Shown in pieces: positions 11,001-24,900 of a stretch of DNA of 64,000 nt. The notes beneath the pieces are model-generated. The model was not told where the DNA came from, did not search any database, and worked only from the letters and a program-made list of their open reading frames with translations. Within the stretch, counting starts at the first letter, position 1; each line of letters starts with the position of its first letter. The stretch is taken from NCBI RefSeq assembly GCF_900324485.2, contig NC_046640.1:18724217-18788216 (forward strand). Direction: 5' to 3'. The DNA is from Mastacembelus armatus (Eukaryota > Chordata > Actinopteri > Synbranchiformes > Mastacembelidae). The position numbers and the translations under genes are program-made.

Positions 11001-14000
11001 CCACTTAGAAAATGTATTCATTCCCTTAAATTACTTATTCCTGGTTATAACCTTCAGTGTTTTTCTGAAACACCCAGTGAACTAACCTGACATTGTCATA
11101 TTAATGCAACCATATATCATATAGACATATGCAGTGTGCAAAATGTCTGAGGTCTTATTTATTGTATGTAGCTTTTGTTTGAAATAGTGTACATCCCTGT
11201 ATTTCTGACAGGTACAAAGATGCCTTAGTTCTCCTCTTAAGGGAAGTTCAAAATCGTATACAGTTCAGATACAATCAGGCCCAGCTAGAAGAGCTGGATG
11301 ATGAGACTCTGGATGATGATGTAAGAACCTTATTCGTGTGTGTGTGTGTATTTTAAGGCTGTATGTACTGACCCCTTTAAGATATGCACATGTTAAAGTA
11401 TAAAAGTATGATATATTTGCCACTTTACTGTCCAAATGTCATTCTTAATTTGGTAACTATAGCAACAGACCGAGTGGCAAAGGTATCTGCGTCAAAGTCT
11501 GGAGGTGGTTGCCAAGGTGATGGAGCTTCTCCCATCCCATGCATTTTCCACATTGGTAAGAGATTGTTGTTGCTGTTATCTTAATATATTATGTGGTTTT
11601 TAGGTATTTTAATGTTGGTGTCATGGGAGTATTACATTTTTAGTGTGGTGTATGCTGATTTTTAAATTTGTTTGGTAGAAGCACAAAATGTCTGCTCTCG
11701 AAACACCAAACATTTTTGTACTTTCCAAAATTGGAGGAGCAAAATTGTCCTGAATATTATACTACATCACTTGGTCTTGTTTTGCTGCCTTATTAGTGTG
11801 TTCAACTTTTACCACAGGAATACTTATTCATTCTGTGCTACTGTTTGAAATTAAGATTTAAGACTCAACTTTAGTAGTACCTGTTAATAAATGAATGGTG
11901 ATACATCCGAGTGTCAGCCTTCTCCTTATCCTGCTTTTGTCTCAAGTTTCCAGTCCTCCAAGACAATTTGGATGTGTACCTGGGTTTGCAGCAGTTTATC
12001 GTCACCACCGGCAGAAGTGAGTATGCTTCAAAAATTCACTCCATTCCCTTTTAGATACAGTTATGTTGAATGGTGGTGATTCCAGGGATAAAAATGTTCT
12101 GTCATCTTTCAGGTCAGAGGCTCAATATAACTGCAGAGAATGATTGCAGACGACTTCACTGTTCTCTCAGGGATCTCAGCTCCCTACTTCAAGCTGTCGG
12201 GCGCGTGGCTGAGCATTTTATTGGGGAAGTTTTTGCTGAACGTTTCACTGATGCCCTGGCAGTGGTGGAAAGGTCAGTGTTCTGCTGCTTGCCCAAAACA
12301 AGAAATATTTACACTTGTCTTCAGTGTGATTCATTATGAATCCTGTGTTTAATGTTTTTCAAGGTTGGTCAAAGTGACTTGCTACGGTTCTCAGACCAGC
12401 CTTTACGACCTGGAGACTGCTGTGCCTTCCGTGCTCAAGCCAGACCTCATTGATGTGTAAGTATCATATGTTTATAGAAACTATAACCCTATTTCTGTAT
12501 ATGTGACCTGGTGTTTACAATTAATAAGACTGTAGTTCTTTGAACACAATGTCGGCAACAACAGAATAGAGGAAGAGAGTTTGTGCAATGTTTGTGTGAA
12601 CTTAGACACCATATTTCACAGCATTAATTAAAGCCACAGAAAAGCTGCCATGGTTGATTGTACAGTATTGGTAAGGTTTCTTCCTGTTTATTCTTCTCAG
12701 AGCAGCTTCTTGTTTTGTTTTATAAAGTTAGACGATTTTATTTCTGAAACTGGCCTAATATAAATCCAGGCCAAACTGAATGTTTGGTTTCTCATGTTTG
12801 TGGTTTCTCAAAAATTCATGAAAAACAAAATTTAAGACTGAAATACCTGACTGAAGGACTGAATTACCATGAAATAAATTTAGCATGACACAAGTTATAC
12901 TTTCAAATGTAGCTGTGTAGTTTATTTGTGGTTAAATATGGTTTATTTAGTATGTTTTATTTATTTATTTTTGATTACAGACATGCACAGGCGCTTGCTG
13001 CTTTGCAAGCCTACTCTCACTGGCTTGCACAGTTCTACAGTGAGGTCCACGGTCAAAACCAGAGCCAGTTCATCACCCTCATCACATCCACAATAGATGC
13101 CAGTAGCCCACTCATTACAGCTAAGGTAGCATGCCTCATATATTTTGGAGGACAATTGTAATTAAAACACTGTATTTAAATAATTTCTGTAATTTATATG
13201 TTTTTAAATATGCAAAGGGGACTTGACAATGTTTGTTTTTTGTGAAATTATAATTATGGCTCAAAAGTGCAGTTCATAGATACATGCTGTATAAACTGGT
13301 GTTTGTTTTATGTTGAAACTTTGGCTCATTAAGGAGGATGTATGTACTCTGTTGGTATTTATATCTGTGTAATTTACATCCTGTGCATAACAGATATTTT
13401 AGCTGTTTAACTCATTGCCTTAATGTGCTTTTACATCTTATTTAAATTTACTTTATTTGATTTAAATTTATTTTATGTTAAATGTCTTTGTTTTTAGATT
13501 CTCTTTTCCATACTTTTAATGTAATTACATGCCTTGTAAAGCACTTTGAATTGCGTAGTGTGTGAATGGTGCTATACAAATAAATTTGCCTTGCCTTAAA
13601 GGTGCTTAAAACCCATGTCATTAAATCACATGCTGTAGAGTGTTGTTACCAAATGGTTCTTCTTTTAACACTTATGTCTCTAGGTACCTGAAAAGTTGCT
13701 GCTCTCAGCATGTCATCTGATGGTGTCCATCACATCCACAGTGCGGCCTGTGTTCTTGGTGACTTTACCAGCTGTTCAGAACATCTTCAACCTCATTACA
13801 ACAGATAATCAGACCCACAGACTTCCCCAAGAGGTCCATGTTTATTGCTTTTATTTTTCATATGTATGAAGACTAATTTATTTATAAAGACAAATAATGG
13901 ATTTATTTAGGCTTGAAATAATTGTCTGTTTTTTCTTTTCTGTATATGTGCCTGCTCATACAGGCTTACATGTTGGTGTGTAGGGCTTTATCCAACATGC

Positions 14001-16512
14001 TGCTGCTCCCTTGGGCGAACTTACCGGAGAATGAGCAGCAGTGGCAAACCCGCTCCAGCAACCATGCCAGTCTAGTGGCAGCCCTCACTCGAGAGTATCG
14101 TATATTAAGAGGAACAGTGAATATTACTCCACGGCGGCCTGATCTGGATGACAGTGAGTATTTCTACTTTCTGTTTTCTGTGTGTGTATGTTTCTTTCTA
14201 TAATTGTGTTTTCTGACCATCTTTTTTTCTACTGCAGTGAAAGCAGTAATACAGCAGACTCTGCCTGTGCTCAGAGATATAGTGGACAGCATCTCTGGTG
14301 AATCCACCAAATCGCGACAGATCTGTTACCAGAGTCTTCAGGAGTCTGTCCAAGTGTCCCTGAGCCTCTTCCCAGTGTTTATTCAGCAGTCAGGTTTGTG
14401 TCTGATCTACAGTTTGACTATTCATCACAAGTTCAAAGAAAAAATTCCAACAAGGTCAACCGCCTTTCATCGCTATCATCTCCGGAATAGAAATTGGCAT
14501 AGAGGCAGTTCTATAGTGCAGACAAATTTTCAAAGTTTATGAATTTGAATTAAATTAGTAAAGCGGTAGTATGCAAACATCTGGCATCATACTTTTAAAA
14601 TCCCAATATCAGTACAAATTCTGAAGAGAACAAGCTACAACACAAAAGATCCTCTGACTAGCCAGCTTTGCTAATTGTCACTTCTCTTTAACAGATGTAA
14701 CAGATGAGATGTTGGCCTTCTTCTTGACACTGTTTCAAGCTTTGCGAGTCCAAATGGGTGTTGCTTTCACAGGACAGATCATCCACACTTTCCTCAGCAT
14801 GTTCACCAGGTTAAAAAACTTATTTTTAAACTTATACTTCACTGTAATTTTTAGAAATATTTACTTTTATTAGTTGTAGTAGTTTGACAATCATTATAAA
14901 TGGATAAAGTTTTCAATGGCATAGGGAAAATACTGAAAATGCTGCTATCATCCTTGTCATTATGTAATATAATGTAATACCCACTATATGTGCTCCAGGG
15001 AACAGCTGGCAGCCAGCATTTTGCAAGAGGGCAGTGCAGGGTGTAGAGTGGTACAGAAGTTCCTGAAAATTCTGCAGGTGGTGGTGCAAGAACCTGGTCA
15101 CGCTTTCAAGCCCTTCCTGCCCAGCATCCTCTCTCTGTGCATTGAACAGGTTTACCCAGTGGTGGCAGAGGTCAGTTGGTGTTTACCTGTCTAAGGTTGC
15201 TAGTTTTCTACAGATTCTGGAGTTTCATTTTGTTTGCATCTGCATTAATCTATTTGCTAGTACCTAAAATTTGCAATATGTAATAAATGCACTTCGTGAA
15301 AAACAGAAGGTCATTTGATCTCATCTTTGATAGCGGTCTTCCCCAGACGTCAAGGCAGAGATGTTTGAGCTGCTATACCAAATCCTTCATCAAAACTGGA
15401 GGTACTTCTTTAAAACTTCAGTCTTAACAACTGTCCAAAGAGGAGCTGCCGAAGATACCATTGAAAATGAGGCCCACTTCACAGCTGCCATGCAGGTTTG
15501 TTTATTCACATGCCTGCAGTTGTTACCATGTACTCTTTCAATAAAGCAAGACGATTTACACTTTGTGTTTGGAACAGATTACATTTCAAATCACAAAAAT
15601 AGCAAACTGTAACATGCCTAAAAGAGAAACTAATTATTGTTTAACTTGATTTTCTGACCTTTGTTGAAATTTCTTTGCCAGGCTTTTGGACAGTCATTTC
15701 TGCAGCCTGACATCCACATCTTCAAGCAGAATCTTTCCTATTTGGAGTCACTCAACAGCAAGCACAAGTTATATCACAGAGTAAGAAGAGTTTTATATCA
15801 TCCTTGTTCTACCTGTAGCATAATATGCACAATTCACCTGTAAGATAACGTGTCCTGTAATCCACACATTATCGTATGAGTATTACATGGATTCTCTAGC
15901 AACATTAAATTGTAGTAGTCATAATTATAACCTGTCTAAACCCTGTTGTCATTCTTCTGCTTTCATTGTCCTTCAGAAGCTTTTCCGGACCTCGATGCTC
16001 TTCCACTTTATCAACGTGCTGCTGCAGGTCCTTCTCCACAAAAGCCACGACCTTCTTCAGGAAGAAATCACTCTTGCCATTTACAACATGGCCTCTGTTG
16101 ACTTTGATGCCTTCTACTCTGCCTTCATGCCAGAGTTCCTCAATGGCTGCCAGGGTGTGGACACCAGTCAACGAGCTGTTCTCGCACGCAACTTCAAGCT
16201 TGAGCGGGTGAGAACAAACATTTATGGGATTGAATAACAATGGCAGTATATTTTATAGCCAGTTGACATATAGATTGCATTAGACAGGATCAACCAACTT
16301 ACATACATAATTTGAAGAAAGATTTAAAGATGTTGCACATAATATAAGCCTCAAAATAAACCAAGACTGAAATGACATTTAATTGTATAATTTTCCTCTT
16401 CTCTTCCAAGGACCTGCCATCCTTCACTCAAAGTGTGCAGCGGCTAGTGAATGACCTCCGCTACTACAGACTGTGTAATAGTAGCCTGCCCACTGGAACC
16501 ATCAAGCTATAG
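5097..16512 (+). CDS. xpo6: Exportin-6 (RanBP20), complete, 24 coding exons
   Basis: Exons: 5097-5099, 6220-6310, 6810-6922, 7373-7570, 8545-8704, 9105-9182, 9351-9882, 10657-10783, 10886-10995, 11212-11320, 11463-11555, 11947-12016, 12113-12272, 12364-12456, 12981-13125, 13684-13833, 13964-14153, 14238-14393, 14695-14809, 14999-15170, 15334-15495, 15682-15780, 15977-16207, 16411-16512. All phases agree, giving 1152 residues against about 1125 in human. Known role: an importin-beta family, RanGTP-dependent receptor that exports actin-profilin from the nucleus. The N terminus reads MASEEASLRALENLMTEFF, followed by NFAQQTGAWR (importin-beta N-terminal region); HEAT-repeat helices then run to the end, RLVNDLRYYRLCN. 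The extra length lies mainly in a Ser/Asn/Gly-rich insert in exon 7. Exon 16 uses a weak donor (gtccat). The ATG is an exon by itself, directly followed by gtaagt. Confidence 0.97.
13440..13605 (+). repeat. LINE/L2-like 3' tail fragment in an xpo6 intron
   Basis: The intron between xpo6 exons 15 and 16 holds a stretch whose end reads gtaaagcactttgaattg, then gtgctatacaaataaa and ttgccttgcctt. This is the familiar 3' end of teleost L2-type LINEs and SINEs that share that tail. Only the tail is recognisable. The family name is from memory of the consensus, and the left boundary is approximate. Confidence 0.6.
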
Positions 16513-18267
16513 CACAATGACTGCTTGAAGGTCTCCGCACATCAAGTGTGATATTCAAGGACAGCCTGTGCTGACCACTTTGCCCCAACACTCCTCCAGT
16601 TCAGCTTTGCTCTGCCTATTCAAAGAAATAGGAAGGAACAACACACATTATTGAATGGTTGAGTAATTGGAGGTTGAGGATGCTGCTGTTTTACTTTTTT
16701 TGTTTGTTTCTACTGTAGAAGGTTGGCCCATTTATTATTATTTTTTTAGAAGCAGTGCCCTCCTTACGTATTGCCAATGATAGTTTGGCAAGAAATGTAA
16801 ACCTGGTCTGCAGTTGGCTTTCGCCCAGACCTGGAGCAGTCTGAGCCAGGCCTTCTTTCCCACGCCTCTGCAACAAAGCCGGGCTGGGACTGAGCACTTT
16901 CAACTCATTTTGAGTTTTTAAAATGTCTTCTTTCATTCATTTTGCCTTCAGATTTTTTTCTCCAAAGGAGACAGACTCTCAACTTAAGATCTTTCATATC
17001 ATTCCATTCTGAAAAAGAGAAAAACTGCTTGATTAAATAAAGTGCTTTTTTTTTTTTTTAGTAAAACTCAGGTATTAGTTAATTCGTGATTTTGTTGGTC
17101 TGTGTGCTGCTCAGTGTTGTTACAGTATTGCTTGTGTGAATAATGGTTGTGTTTAGAGATTCTTCTCATTCCTCTGGATTCACTGTTGCTTTTCACTCAT
17201 CAGGGCATCCATTTTTTTTACTTCACCTGAATATGTTTAGCCTTTCACTTTTGTGACACATGCGCACATTGTTAAATAGTTGGTTTGGGCTTTACTGAGG
17301 AAATATACAAGATGGATAAAAGCAGACTGTCATTGACAGGAATCATGAACAGAAGTCTTGATGCATAGCATGTGACTCATCACATGGGGCAAATCAGAAT
17401 CAATGGAAGGATAATGAAAACCTCACAAGCCTTAGAGTAATAAGGTGAAACACTTTCTCAAACTAAACCCAAAATATTGCATCAGTTCTTCTCTAAGTTG
17501 AACTTGGTGTGAGGTTTGAAGTGTTGGGTGCCATTTGTCTTTGGAGGACTTTGGATATTAAGATGTTTAAGTACAAACATTTTCTCAGCTGGTGAAATAA
17601 TCGAGATTTAATTAGATGTGAGTTTAATGTAAAGGAATGTAGGTATTGTAATATCTTAGACTTCCAGTCTGTCAAGGCTGAGACAAAAACCCTACTCTGC
17701 TTTACAAAAGGATACATGGAGAGTTTATTGAAGGGATTATCGATTACATTAAAGTGATTGGGCTTTGACGTAGGTTTGTAATAGACTTGGTGCATTAAAT
17801 TTGGACGTTGTCGACGATTTGTTGGCTGTAAAACCTACAGTCATCAGTGCATTGTTGGATATCCTGCAGACATACACATCCTGCTGAAGCTCGAAGTGAA
17901 TTCCTGGAAATATTTACAGAAGATTGCGCATAAAGTTAGTGTGACATCCAATAATGATGTCAGGGGAAAACGAGGCACTTTTGGTGAATAAAAACAAACG
18001 TGCAGAAATAAAGGAAGCCAGACACGTTTGGCATCACTGGAGTTAAATAGAATTCGTTCGAGCCATAATCAGGTGGGACAGACGGGATTGACTCGTGAGT
18101 TGTGATTGAGGAGGGTTGACTTCACTCTGTAGAGCCTGAAGAAACAAAACCTCAAAACATGCTCATGTTCCAGCGCTGCCTTTTTCCAAGAGTTCTCCAA
18201 CACTTTTATTCGGGGAAGCAAAACTCCAGTAAAAGTTTGATTTCTAGGTTTCCCCCCGCGCTGCTGC
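16513..18267 (+). other. xpo6 3' UTR and intergenic sequence
   Basis: xpo6's stop at 16510-16512 is followed by untranslated sequence with an AATAAA signal at 17036-17041, so its 3' UTR is probably about 540 bp. From there to 18.2 kb I see no exon with a recognisable protein. The last few hundred bases probably belong to the nme4 promoter. Confidence 0.5.
17036..17041 (+). terminator. xpo6 polyadenylation signal AATAAA
   Basis: AATAAA lies 524 bp after the xpo6 stop codon, shortly before a poly(T) run. It is the first canonical signal downstream. Confidence 0.6.
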
Positions 18268-18463
18268 ATGGACACAGAGTTACAGGACACAGGAGCAAAT
18301 CAAGTAGGTGACTGACTTTTTATCAACAGCTTGATTTTGCTTTCGTGCATTATCTGTTTTAGTCAGGTAGTTCAGAAACTTGTGCCACTTTTGGAATCAG
18401 ATGAGATGTTGACTTTATAAACTGGCAGATACATGTTAGAAACAGTTTATGCCATGGTGATGT

Positions 18464-18497
18464 GTGTGTGTGTGTGTATAGAGAGAGAGAGAGAGTG
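18464..18497 (+). repeat. (TG)n-(GA)n compound microsatellite
   Basis: A gtgtgtgtgtgtgtgt run is followed by gagagagagagagag, upstream of nme4. The open frame across it is not a gene. Confidence 0.85.
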
Positions 18498-19083
18498 TGA
18501 CATATTTATGTCTTTAGATTTAAATAATAAATTAATGTTAAACACCATAGACTTTACTTTTGATGTGCAACGTTTATTTGTTCTAAATTTAACGGGACTT
18601 TTTGCAAAAACAGGTTTGTTTGCCAGGCTCCAGGGTAATGAACTAGAACTGGGTTAGAGGTACAGATAGTGACTATGATGAGAGCGATGCTGGAGAGACA
18701 GCGACCTGTGTTGTGCGTAATCGGTCCAAAACCTGCGCCGGATCCTGCGTAATGGACAGGACACACTAGTAGTGTATCATGAACGGTTTTCTCTCGATAA
18801 AAACACTTAAAGTCTGTATTTCACGGGTGCAGCCAGTCTAACATGCCAACAGACCGAGTCTCTCTCGTGTGTATTTAATTGATTGCGTGCAGTCATTCAT
18901 TAGCTCGTGCGCGGTGCCCCAGCTGAATCTAACCTCTGCTGACACAGGCTAGTTGGGCTGCGTTTCACATGTACCTGTGTGTGTTTGCTGAGGGTTGTTT
19001 CCCTGCACTAATGTGAGTGAGTTGGGGTCAATATTTGTCCTCACATGGCATCAGCTGCTGTTCTGCTCTGTCTGCCCCACAAG

Positions 19084-19999
19084 GTCTTCCAGATGTCAGG
19101 GAGCGGACTCTCATAGCTGTGAAGCCAGATGGAGTTCAGCGGCGTCTTGTGGGCCGAGTAATTCAGCGGTTTGAGCAGCGGGGCTTCAAACTGGTTGGCC
19201 TGAAAATGCTGCAGGTACAGAAACCTGACACTGGTATGTTTAACAATATTTATTTGGAGTACAGGTCATTGTAACGGTGGATGTCTGTTTTGTGAAGGTG
19301 TCTGAGGAGCTGCTGTCTCAGCACTATTGTGAACTGAGGATGAAGCCCTTCTACCCCAGTCTGCTGCATTACATGACCTCAGGGCCCGTGGTGGTCATGG
19401 TGAGGTTTCCTGCTTCCTTGTGGAATAGTTCTGTGTTTTCCATCAACTCTGTCTATTTTTATTATTATTTCTATCTGTGCAATAAGTTGACAGACATGAA
19501 AGGTGTGTTTCAGATGTCTTAAATGTTTGCTGAAAAGTAATTTATACCGAGTACACAGCCACATATCTTGCTCAGTGTTGAACCTTCTGTTTGTGTGTGT
19601 ATGTTTTATTATTGTTTAGGTGTGGGAAGGGCACAATGTAGTCCAGACAACACGTATGATGGTAGGACATACTAACCCAGTTGAGGCCCGAGCAGGCACG
19701 GTCAGGGGAGATTTCGGGATTCATGTCAGCAGGTAACCTGGTGTCATTTGATCTTATTATGTTAAGTTTCAGGATTTAACAGCAACTGCCATTTTCTTAC
19801 ATTGCCACTTGAGAAGCAGTTCAGATTTTTTTTTTCTGCCTTGGAGATTAAACAGTAAAGTCTACTGATCATTTGAAGGAATGTGGTCCATGCCAGTGAT
19901 TCACTGGAGGGCGCCAAGAGGGAGATCCAGCTGTGGTTTCAGGGAAAGGAGCTCCTGAACTGGGACAGCTGTGACCAAACCATCACCTGTGAGCTGTGA
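19084..19999 (+). CDS. nme4: Nucleoside diphosphate kinase, mitochondrial type (exons 2-5)
   Basis: Exons 19084-19214, 19298-19399, 19620-19732 and 19879-19999 join in frame to 155 residues and a stop. Known role: phosphate transfer from ATP to nucleoside diphosphates through a phosphohistidine; NME4 acts in the mitochondrial intermembrane space. Visible: [13 protein letters not shown] (nucleotide site), [17 protein letters not shown], and the active-site histidine in [42 protein letters not shown] and EIQLWFQ resemble human NME4 more than NME3. The first exon, which should carry the targeting peptide, is not certain. Candidates are 18268-18307 (phase fits, but an acidic, non-mitochondrial N terminus) and 18675-18748 (MMRAMLERQRP, more presequence-like, but it needs a different acceptor at 19099/19100). 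The intron before exon 3 is only 83 bp. Confidence 0.88.
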
Positions 20000-21911
20000 A
20001 GATACTGAGAACCTCTTCTGCTGCTGCCATTAACAGTGTCACCACAGTGACTGAGAATAATGAGGCACGTACAGTGTTCCTACCAGATAATTTACCTCAG
20101 TAAGTACACAATCACAAAGATTTATGTTAAGACGCTGAGATTGTGGAGCTGCATTATCAGTGTGGAGCTATAGTGGATAAACTGAACTGAACAGAAATGA
20201 CAGATGCAAAACATGATAATGTCTCAGTACCTTATTTCAGCTGAAATGTTTTAATTGCATGGGGCTCTGAGCAGGTGTAACATTTGGATTATGTGATTAA
20301 TATGATGTTCTTGTTGTCCCCTTATCATAGTGAGCAAAAATCTAAATAGCTTGTGGTCCAAGGAGTAATTTACAAGTGAGTCGGATTAGATCCAGATTGA
20401 AGCATTACCAAGTTATAAAGACAAAAAGTGAAATAAAATAAGGACCAATTTAATTTCAGCTTGTTGTTGCCCACACTGTAATAGTGTAATGACTGACTAC
20501 CAGCCCAGCTCCAGCAGACTAACACACTCAAACTTTTGCACAAGCTTTTTCATTACAGAGAACATGCCACAAATTTTGCAACTCTTTGGCTACACTGAAA
20601 TGATAGAACTCACATTTTAAGAAAACTTTGCTGCGAAGGAATTATTAGTAAAAAATTGTAATTTTCTATTATTTAACAAATGATATGCAGTCGTGCTCTT
20701 GGAAAGCAATTAAGTGTAACACTTGAAGAAATGTAATTTAAAATTTTGTTTACCTGATTTATATCCTCAAATACCTTAAGTCTAATTATTTTCAATGACT
20801 GAAGGTCTAATCAGGTAAATCTGTGTAAATGAAGTCATAATGCTTCTACCTCTAGTTAAAACCACTGTGACACAAATGAAATTAAACAAAAGGGTCAATT
20901 GTTTAAAGGAAACCAGGGATTGCCTGAAATGTTTAGGATGATAACTAATAGTAGTTGAGTCAAATAATCAGTTCACACCAGAACATCTGACCTCTGATGA
21001 ATGTTGTAGCTTTTGTAGAAATGTTGTGAAGTCGTGTTATTGTGCAGAGCTCTGCATATTGATTGACTTACCTCCATCTGCTGTCATTAAACACAGGAGG
21101 AATTAATTTTAGCTTCAGTGTCACTTCCTATTTTTTATTCCTTATACATCTTTAAAAATACTTGGCTCTTTATTTTCCACTCAGTGTATATGATGAAATC
21201 ACTGGAATTCTATGTCCTCTTGGGGAAAGTGTATGTCTGGATCATATAACTTTTTCTTGTTTTCTGTATAAAACATCATGACACATGGGCCATAGCTGAA
21301 ATCACAGTGAAATGCAAAATCAGAAACATTTTAATTTCATAGAATAAGTCAGGACTGAAACTGTAAATACAGTATATGAACTCAGCTTAATGCATATTTG
21401 GTGTTGAACAGCAACAAGTAACATTATCTTTAATACAGGTTGATGTGCAAGCATTAAAAAGTCTGAATCGACTGCTCTGTGGAGTCAAACACTCTTAACA
21501 TTTCATTGGTTTAATAGCTTTAAAAAGTATCTTCAGTCCATTATGATAGTATTTAATTTACAACATTAGCATATCAGACTACTCATTATGTACTCATTTG
21601 TGTTTATTGTCTTGTTTTAAATATCACCTGAAAAAGAAAAAACGACATAGAAAAACTAAGCTCTGGCAATGATTTGAAGTTAAAAGACCTTCTGTCTTAA
21701 AACATTTTAAATTCAAAAATAGTTTTAATATAACTGTATTTATTAATTTTACAGTCATACTTTAAACAGCTTGCCTTTCTTGATATATCTGTAGCACAGA
21801 AAAAATACAATAACACATGATTAAAACATTTAAATCATCCACAGCAGCCCTATGTGCGCCCAGCAAATGTGTGATGTCATGTCTTTATTTGTGGTTGTGA
21901 GTCAGTCACAG
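20000..21911. other. Convergent intergenic region between nme4 and eps8l1
   Basis: This AT-rich stretch holds the 3' UTRs of two genes running toward each other. AATAAA at 20432-20437 is a candidate signal for nme4. On the minus strand, AATAAA (TTTATT at 21884-21889) lies just beyond the eps8l1 stop. No exon, RNA gene or clear repeat is recognisable. Confidence 0.5.
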
Positions 21912-24900
21912 TCACAATACCTCACTCTCATATTTCAAGTCAATCTTCTGTTTTTGCTTCTGCATCATTGTCTCTAGTTCTGTGGCTTTGGCCGCATCCT
22001 GAGGGCGACACAAGATACAATATCAGGATATTTCTCAAAAGAAGCACACATACACAATTTCAGTTCTTTTTATACTGTACAGTGAAGGTCTAATGAAAAC
22101 ACACCACTAAATACAACCTGTACAATAAATTCTATAATATCAAACCAAGAACAGATATGCTACCTGTAAGAATCTACCCACTGTGACCATTTAACTATGA
22201 ACTATCAAGGAGTCAATATACATTTTGGTCAATCTTCTGTTTAAATTAAAAGTTAAATAAAAATGTGGTAAACTAGCAAAGTCTGTGCGTAAGCTGAGGC
22301 TGTGCCAACAGTTTCAGGACATGTTTGACCCAACAATACACAATACATGTAGAATAACACTGGACAAACCTCAAGAATGGACTTCTGCACCATTAACTGG
22401 CTGTAAACTCTTGCACCTCCCTCTGGTGACACTGTGCAGAGCTCGCGCTTATTCAGGGAAAATAGCTGTGCTCCAGTTAAATCACCCAGACTCTGAATTG
22501 TCCTAACACAGGAGAAAACAGCGACACAATCATTGGTGGTGTCTACAAGTGTTTCTGTTCAAAAGAGACATAAATCATTTGTATTTAGCAAACCAGACAA
22601 ATGCATGGACTTGATTCACCCCCACTTGGACATTTTGGAAGTGATATTCCCTAACCTAAAACCAGATGTAATATAACCAGTGGATTATTCAAACTAGTCT
22701 TCCATGTTTTTGGGAGCAGTGTGAACTGGAGTTTTCTCCAGTGGTGGACACTCACTGTGGACTGAAGCCTTTGCCAGTGAGCCAGGCCTTCACCTCATCA
22801 GGCGGCGACTGGTAGTTCAGGGTAGCAGTAGGGTCAGCTGTTCGGGGCACCACTAGTGGATGGCCTGAGCCTCTTTTCCCAGCTAGACGCTGCAGAAGCT
22901 CATCATTCATTATCAGGACTGCACAAACACAACAGACTTCATTAGTATGCACATGCAGACCTGAGCCGTGTCAGGTTAGTGTTAATCCTCCTGGATTTCA
23001 CTTTTTAAGCCACATCATCATCATCACGTCATCTAATCTTTCCTTCTACATTTGGTGTCCTATCCTGCAAATAGGTATTTAGAAAGCTACAGCTTTGGGT
23101 TTAGTTTCTTTTATTTGAGTACAAAATACACACTTCTATCACTTCACTCTGGTTTTAATTTTTTCATGAGATATGAGTCTTTTGTATAGTAACAAAACAA
23201 GAGTTAATGGGATTTTTGTTGAATAATTTTAGCCCAAAGACTAGAAGTTTTTGATACAACAATTTTGTTATTTTCATTGTATGTGATGTTCTGCACATGC
23301 AAATAGGCAAGAGCTGGGGAAGAAGCCAAAATAGCTTGACACTCAGCTTATTTCCCTTAATGAAGATAGCTGAAAGAGGCAATTTAAAATAACCATTTGT
23401 CTGCTCAGCTTTTGCTAAATGTGTCTCTGTTTGATTTTATGGATTTCATTCATTAAATTCATTAAATTGCACAAAGTATCAGGGTTCCAGTATATTTGTG
23501 AACCGAGCCATTTTATGTTTGTACATGTGAACATGGATGGGTCTGTTACCTCGGTCTCCATCTTCTCTCATTGCTGAAGATGGAAAAACCATGGTCTGAG
23601 GACGCACTGGACTTGTAGCAGTGGGGCTGGTCCCAACTGGGCTTGATGGAGCATATGAGAAGTACTTTGTCTTGGGGGTAACAGGTGTCTTCTGTTGTGG
23701 AAAAACAGAAATGAATATGAAAATGAATCAACAGCATGTGAAGTGTTTGCGGCAACTAAACTGTATGTGTGTAGATGTTTGTATTCATACCGTTGACTCT
23801 CTGCGTACCACTGGGCTGTCCTCCCCTCCGTTATTCAGAGCAGACACAGGCTCCAGAATATTAAAGGGAACAAATCCAATCTGTCCAAATCGATTTCGAC
23901 ATTTCCACCATCGATTTGATGACTCAATGGCCTAAGGAAAGATTCACAAATCAGCTGTGTCTTGTGATATACACTCCAACAGGTATGTTACCACCTATAA
24001 TTTTAATTAAGGGTGTCTACCTCTAGTATTTCTCCATGTAACACAGAGAGCTCACTGCTATTTCTTGCCACAAAGTCATAACTGCAGCAGTAAAGCATAT
24101 CACCCTCTGGTAGGAGCCCATTTTCACCTCTGAAATAGAAATGTCATTTAAAATATATGCAAACTGTAAAAAAATAAAGCAATTTTCACAAATTGAAGTC
24201 AGATATGAGTGTGCCTAACCTCTGATGAGTTACATGGAAATAAGTTGTTAATCAGATCCAGACAGGTTATTAGGTAACATACTGGAATTTGGCTGGCATT
24301 GTCATTCCTACTATAAAAACATAATTATGCCTTGTTCTTTTTCTCAATGTCTACAGACTTACACTCCAACAGCCTCTTCACCAGGGCCGTCTACTTTGTC
24401 CTGTTGAATTTGTGTCTCCCTACTCTCCCTGAAGGCGTCCTGTTTGTGCTGCAACTCAATGGGGTCTTCGAGAGTCTGACCAGATGAGTCATAGAGCTGA
24501 GGCTGCCAGCCATCCAGGAAGACAGGTGAGTATGGAGGAACAGACACACTGAGGTGTGAACTGGGGAAGGAAGGAAGGAGGATCTTGTTAGATCAACATG
24601 ACATTTACAAACCATGATTGTAAACACATATATAAACACACAGACCGTGGTGAAGTCCAGTTGGGTCCTAATGAAGTCCAGAGTGCCTTTTCCTGCTCAG
24701 TCAGATGCTCCTGGAGAAGTGAAACTGAACTGCTGGTCATAGCAGGACTAACTACTGATGCACCTAATGCAGGCCCTCCAGTGGTTTTTACCATCTGTGA
24801 AAGAAAAGGTAACTATACTTAGTATCACAGGGACTGAGAAATGACTAAATCAAACTTTAAAAGGTCTGACCAGACTAAGAGGCACAAAGATGTGATGTAG

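Noticed and set aside
18433-18657. 74-codon plus-strand frame upstream of nme4 as a first exon
   Set aside because: It begins in a TG/GA microsatellite, has no presequence character and no donor in the needed phase.
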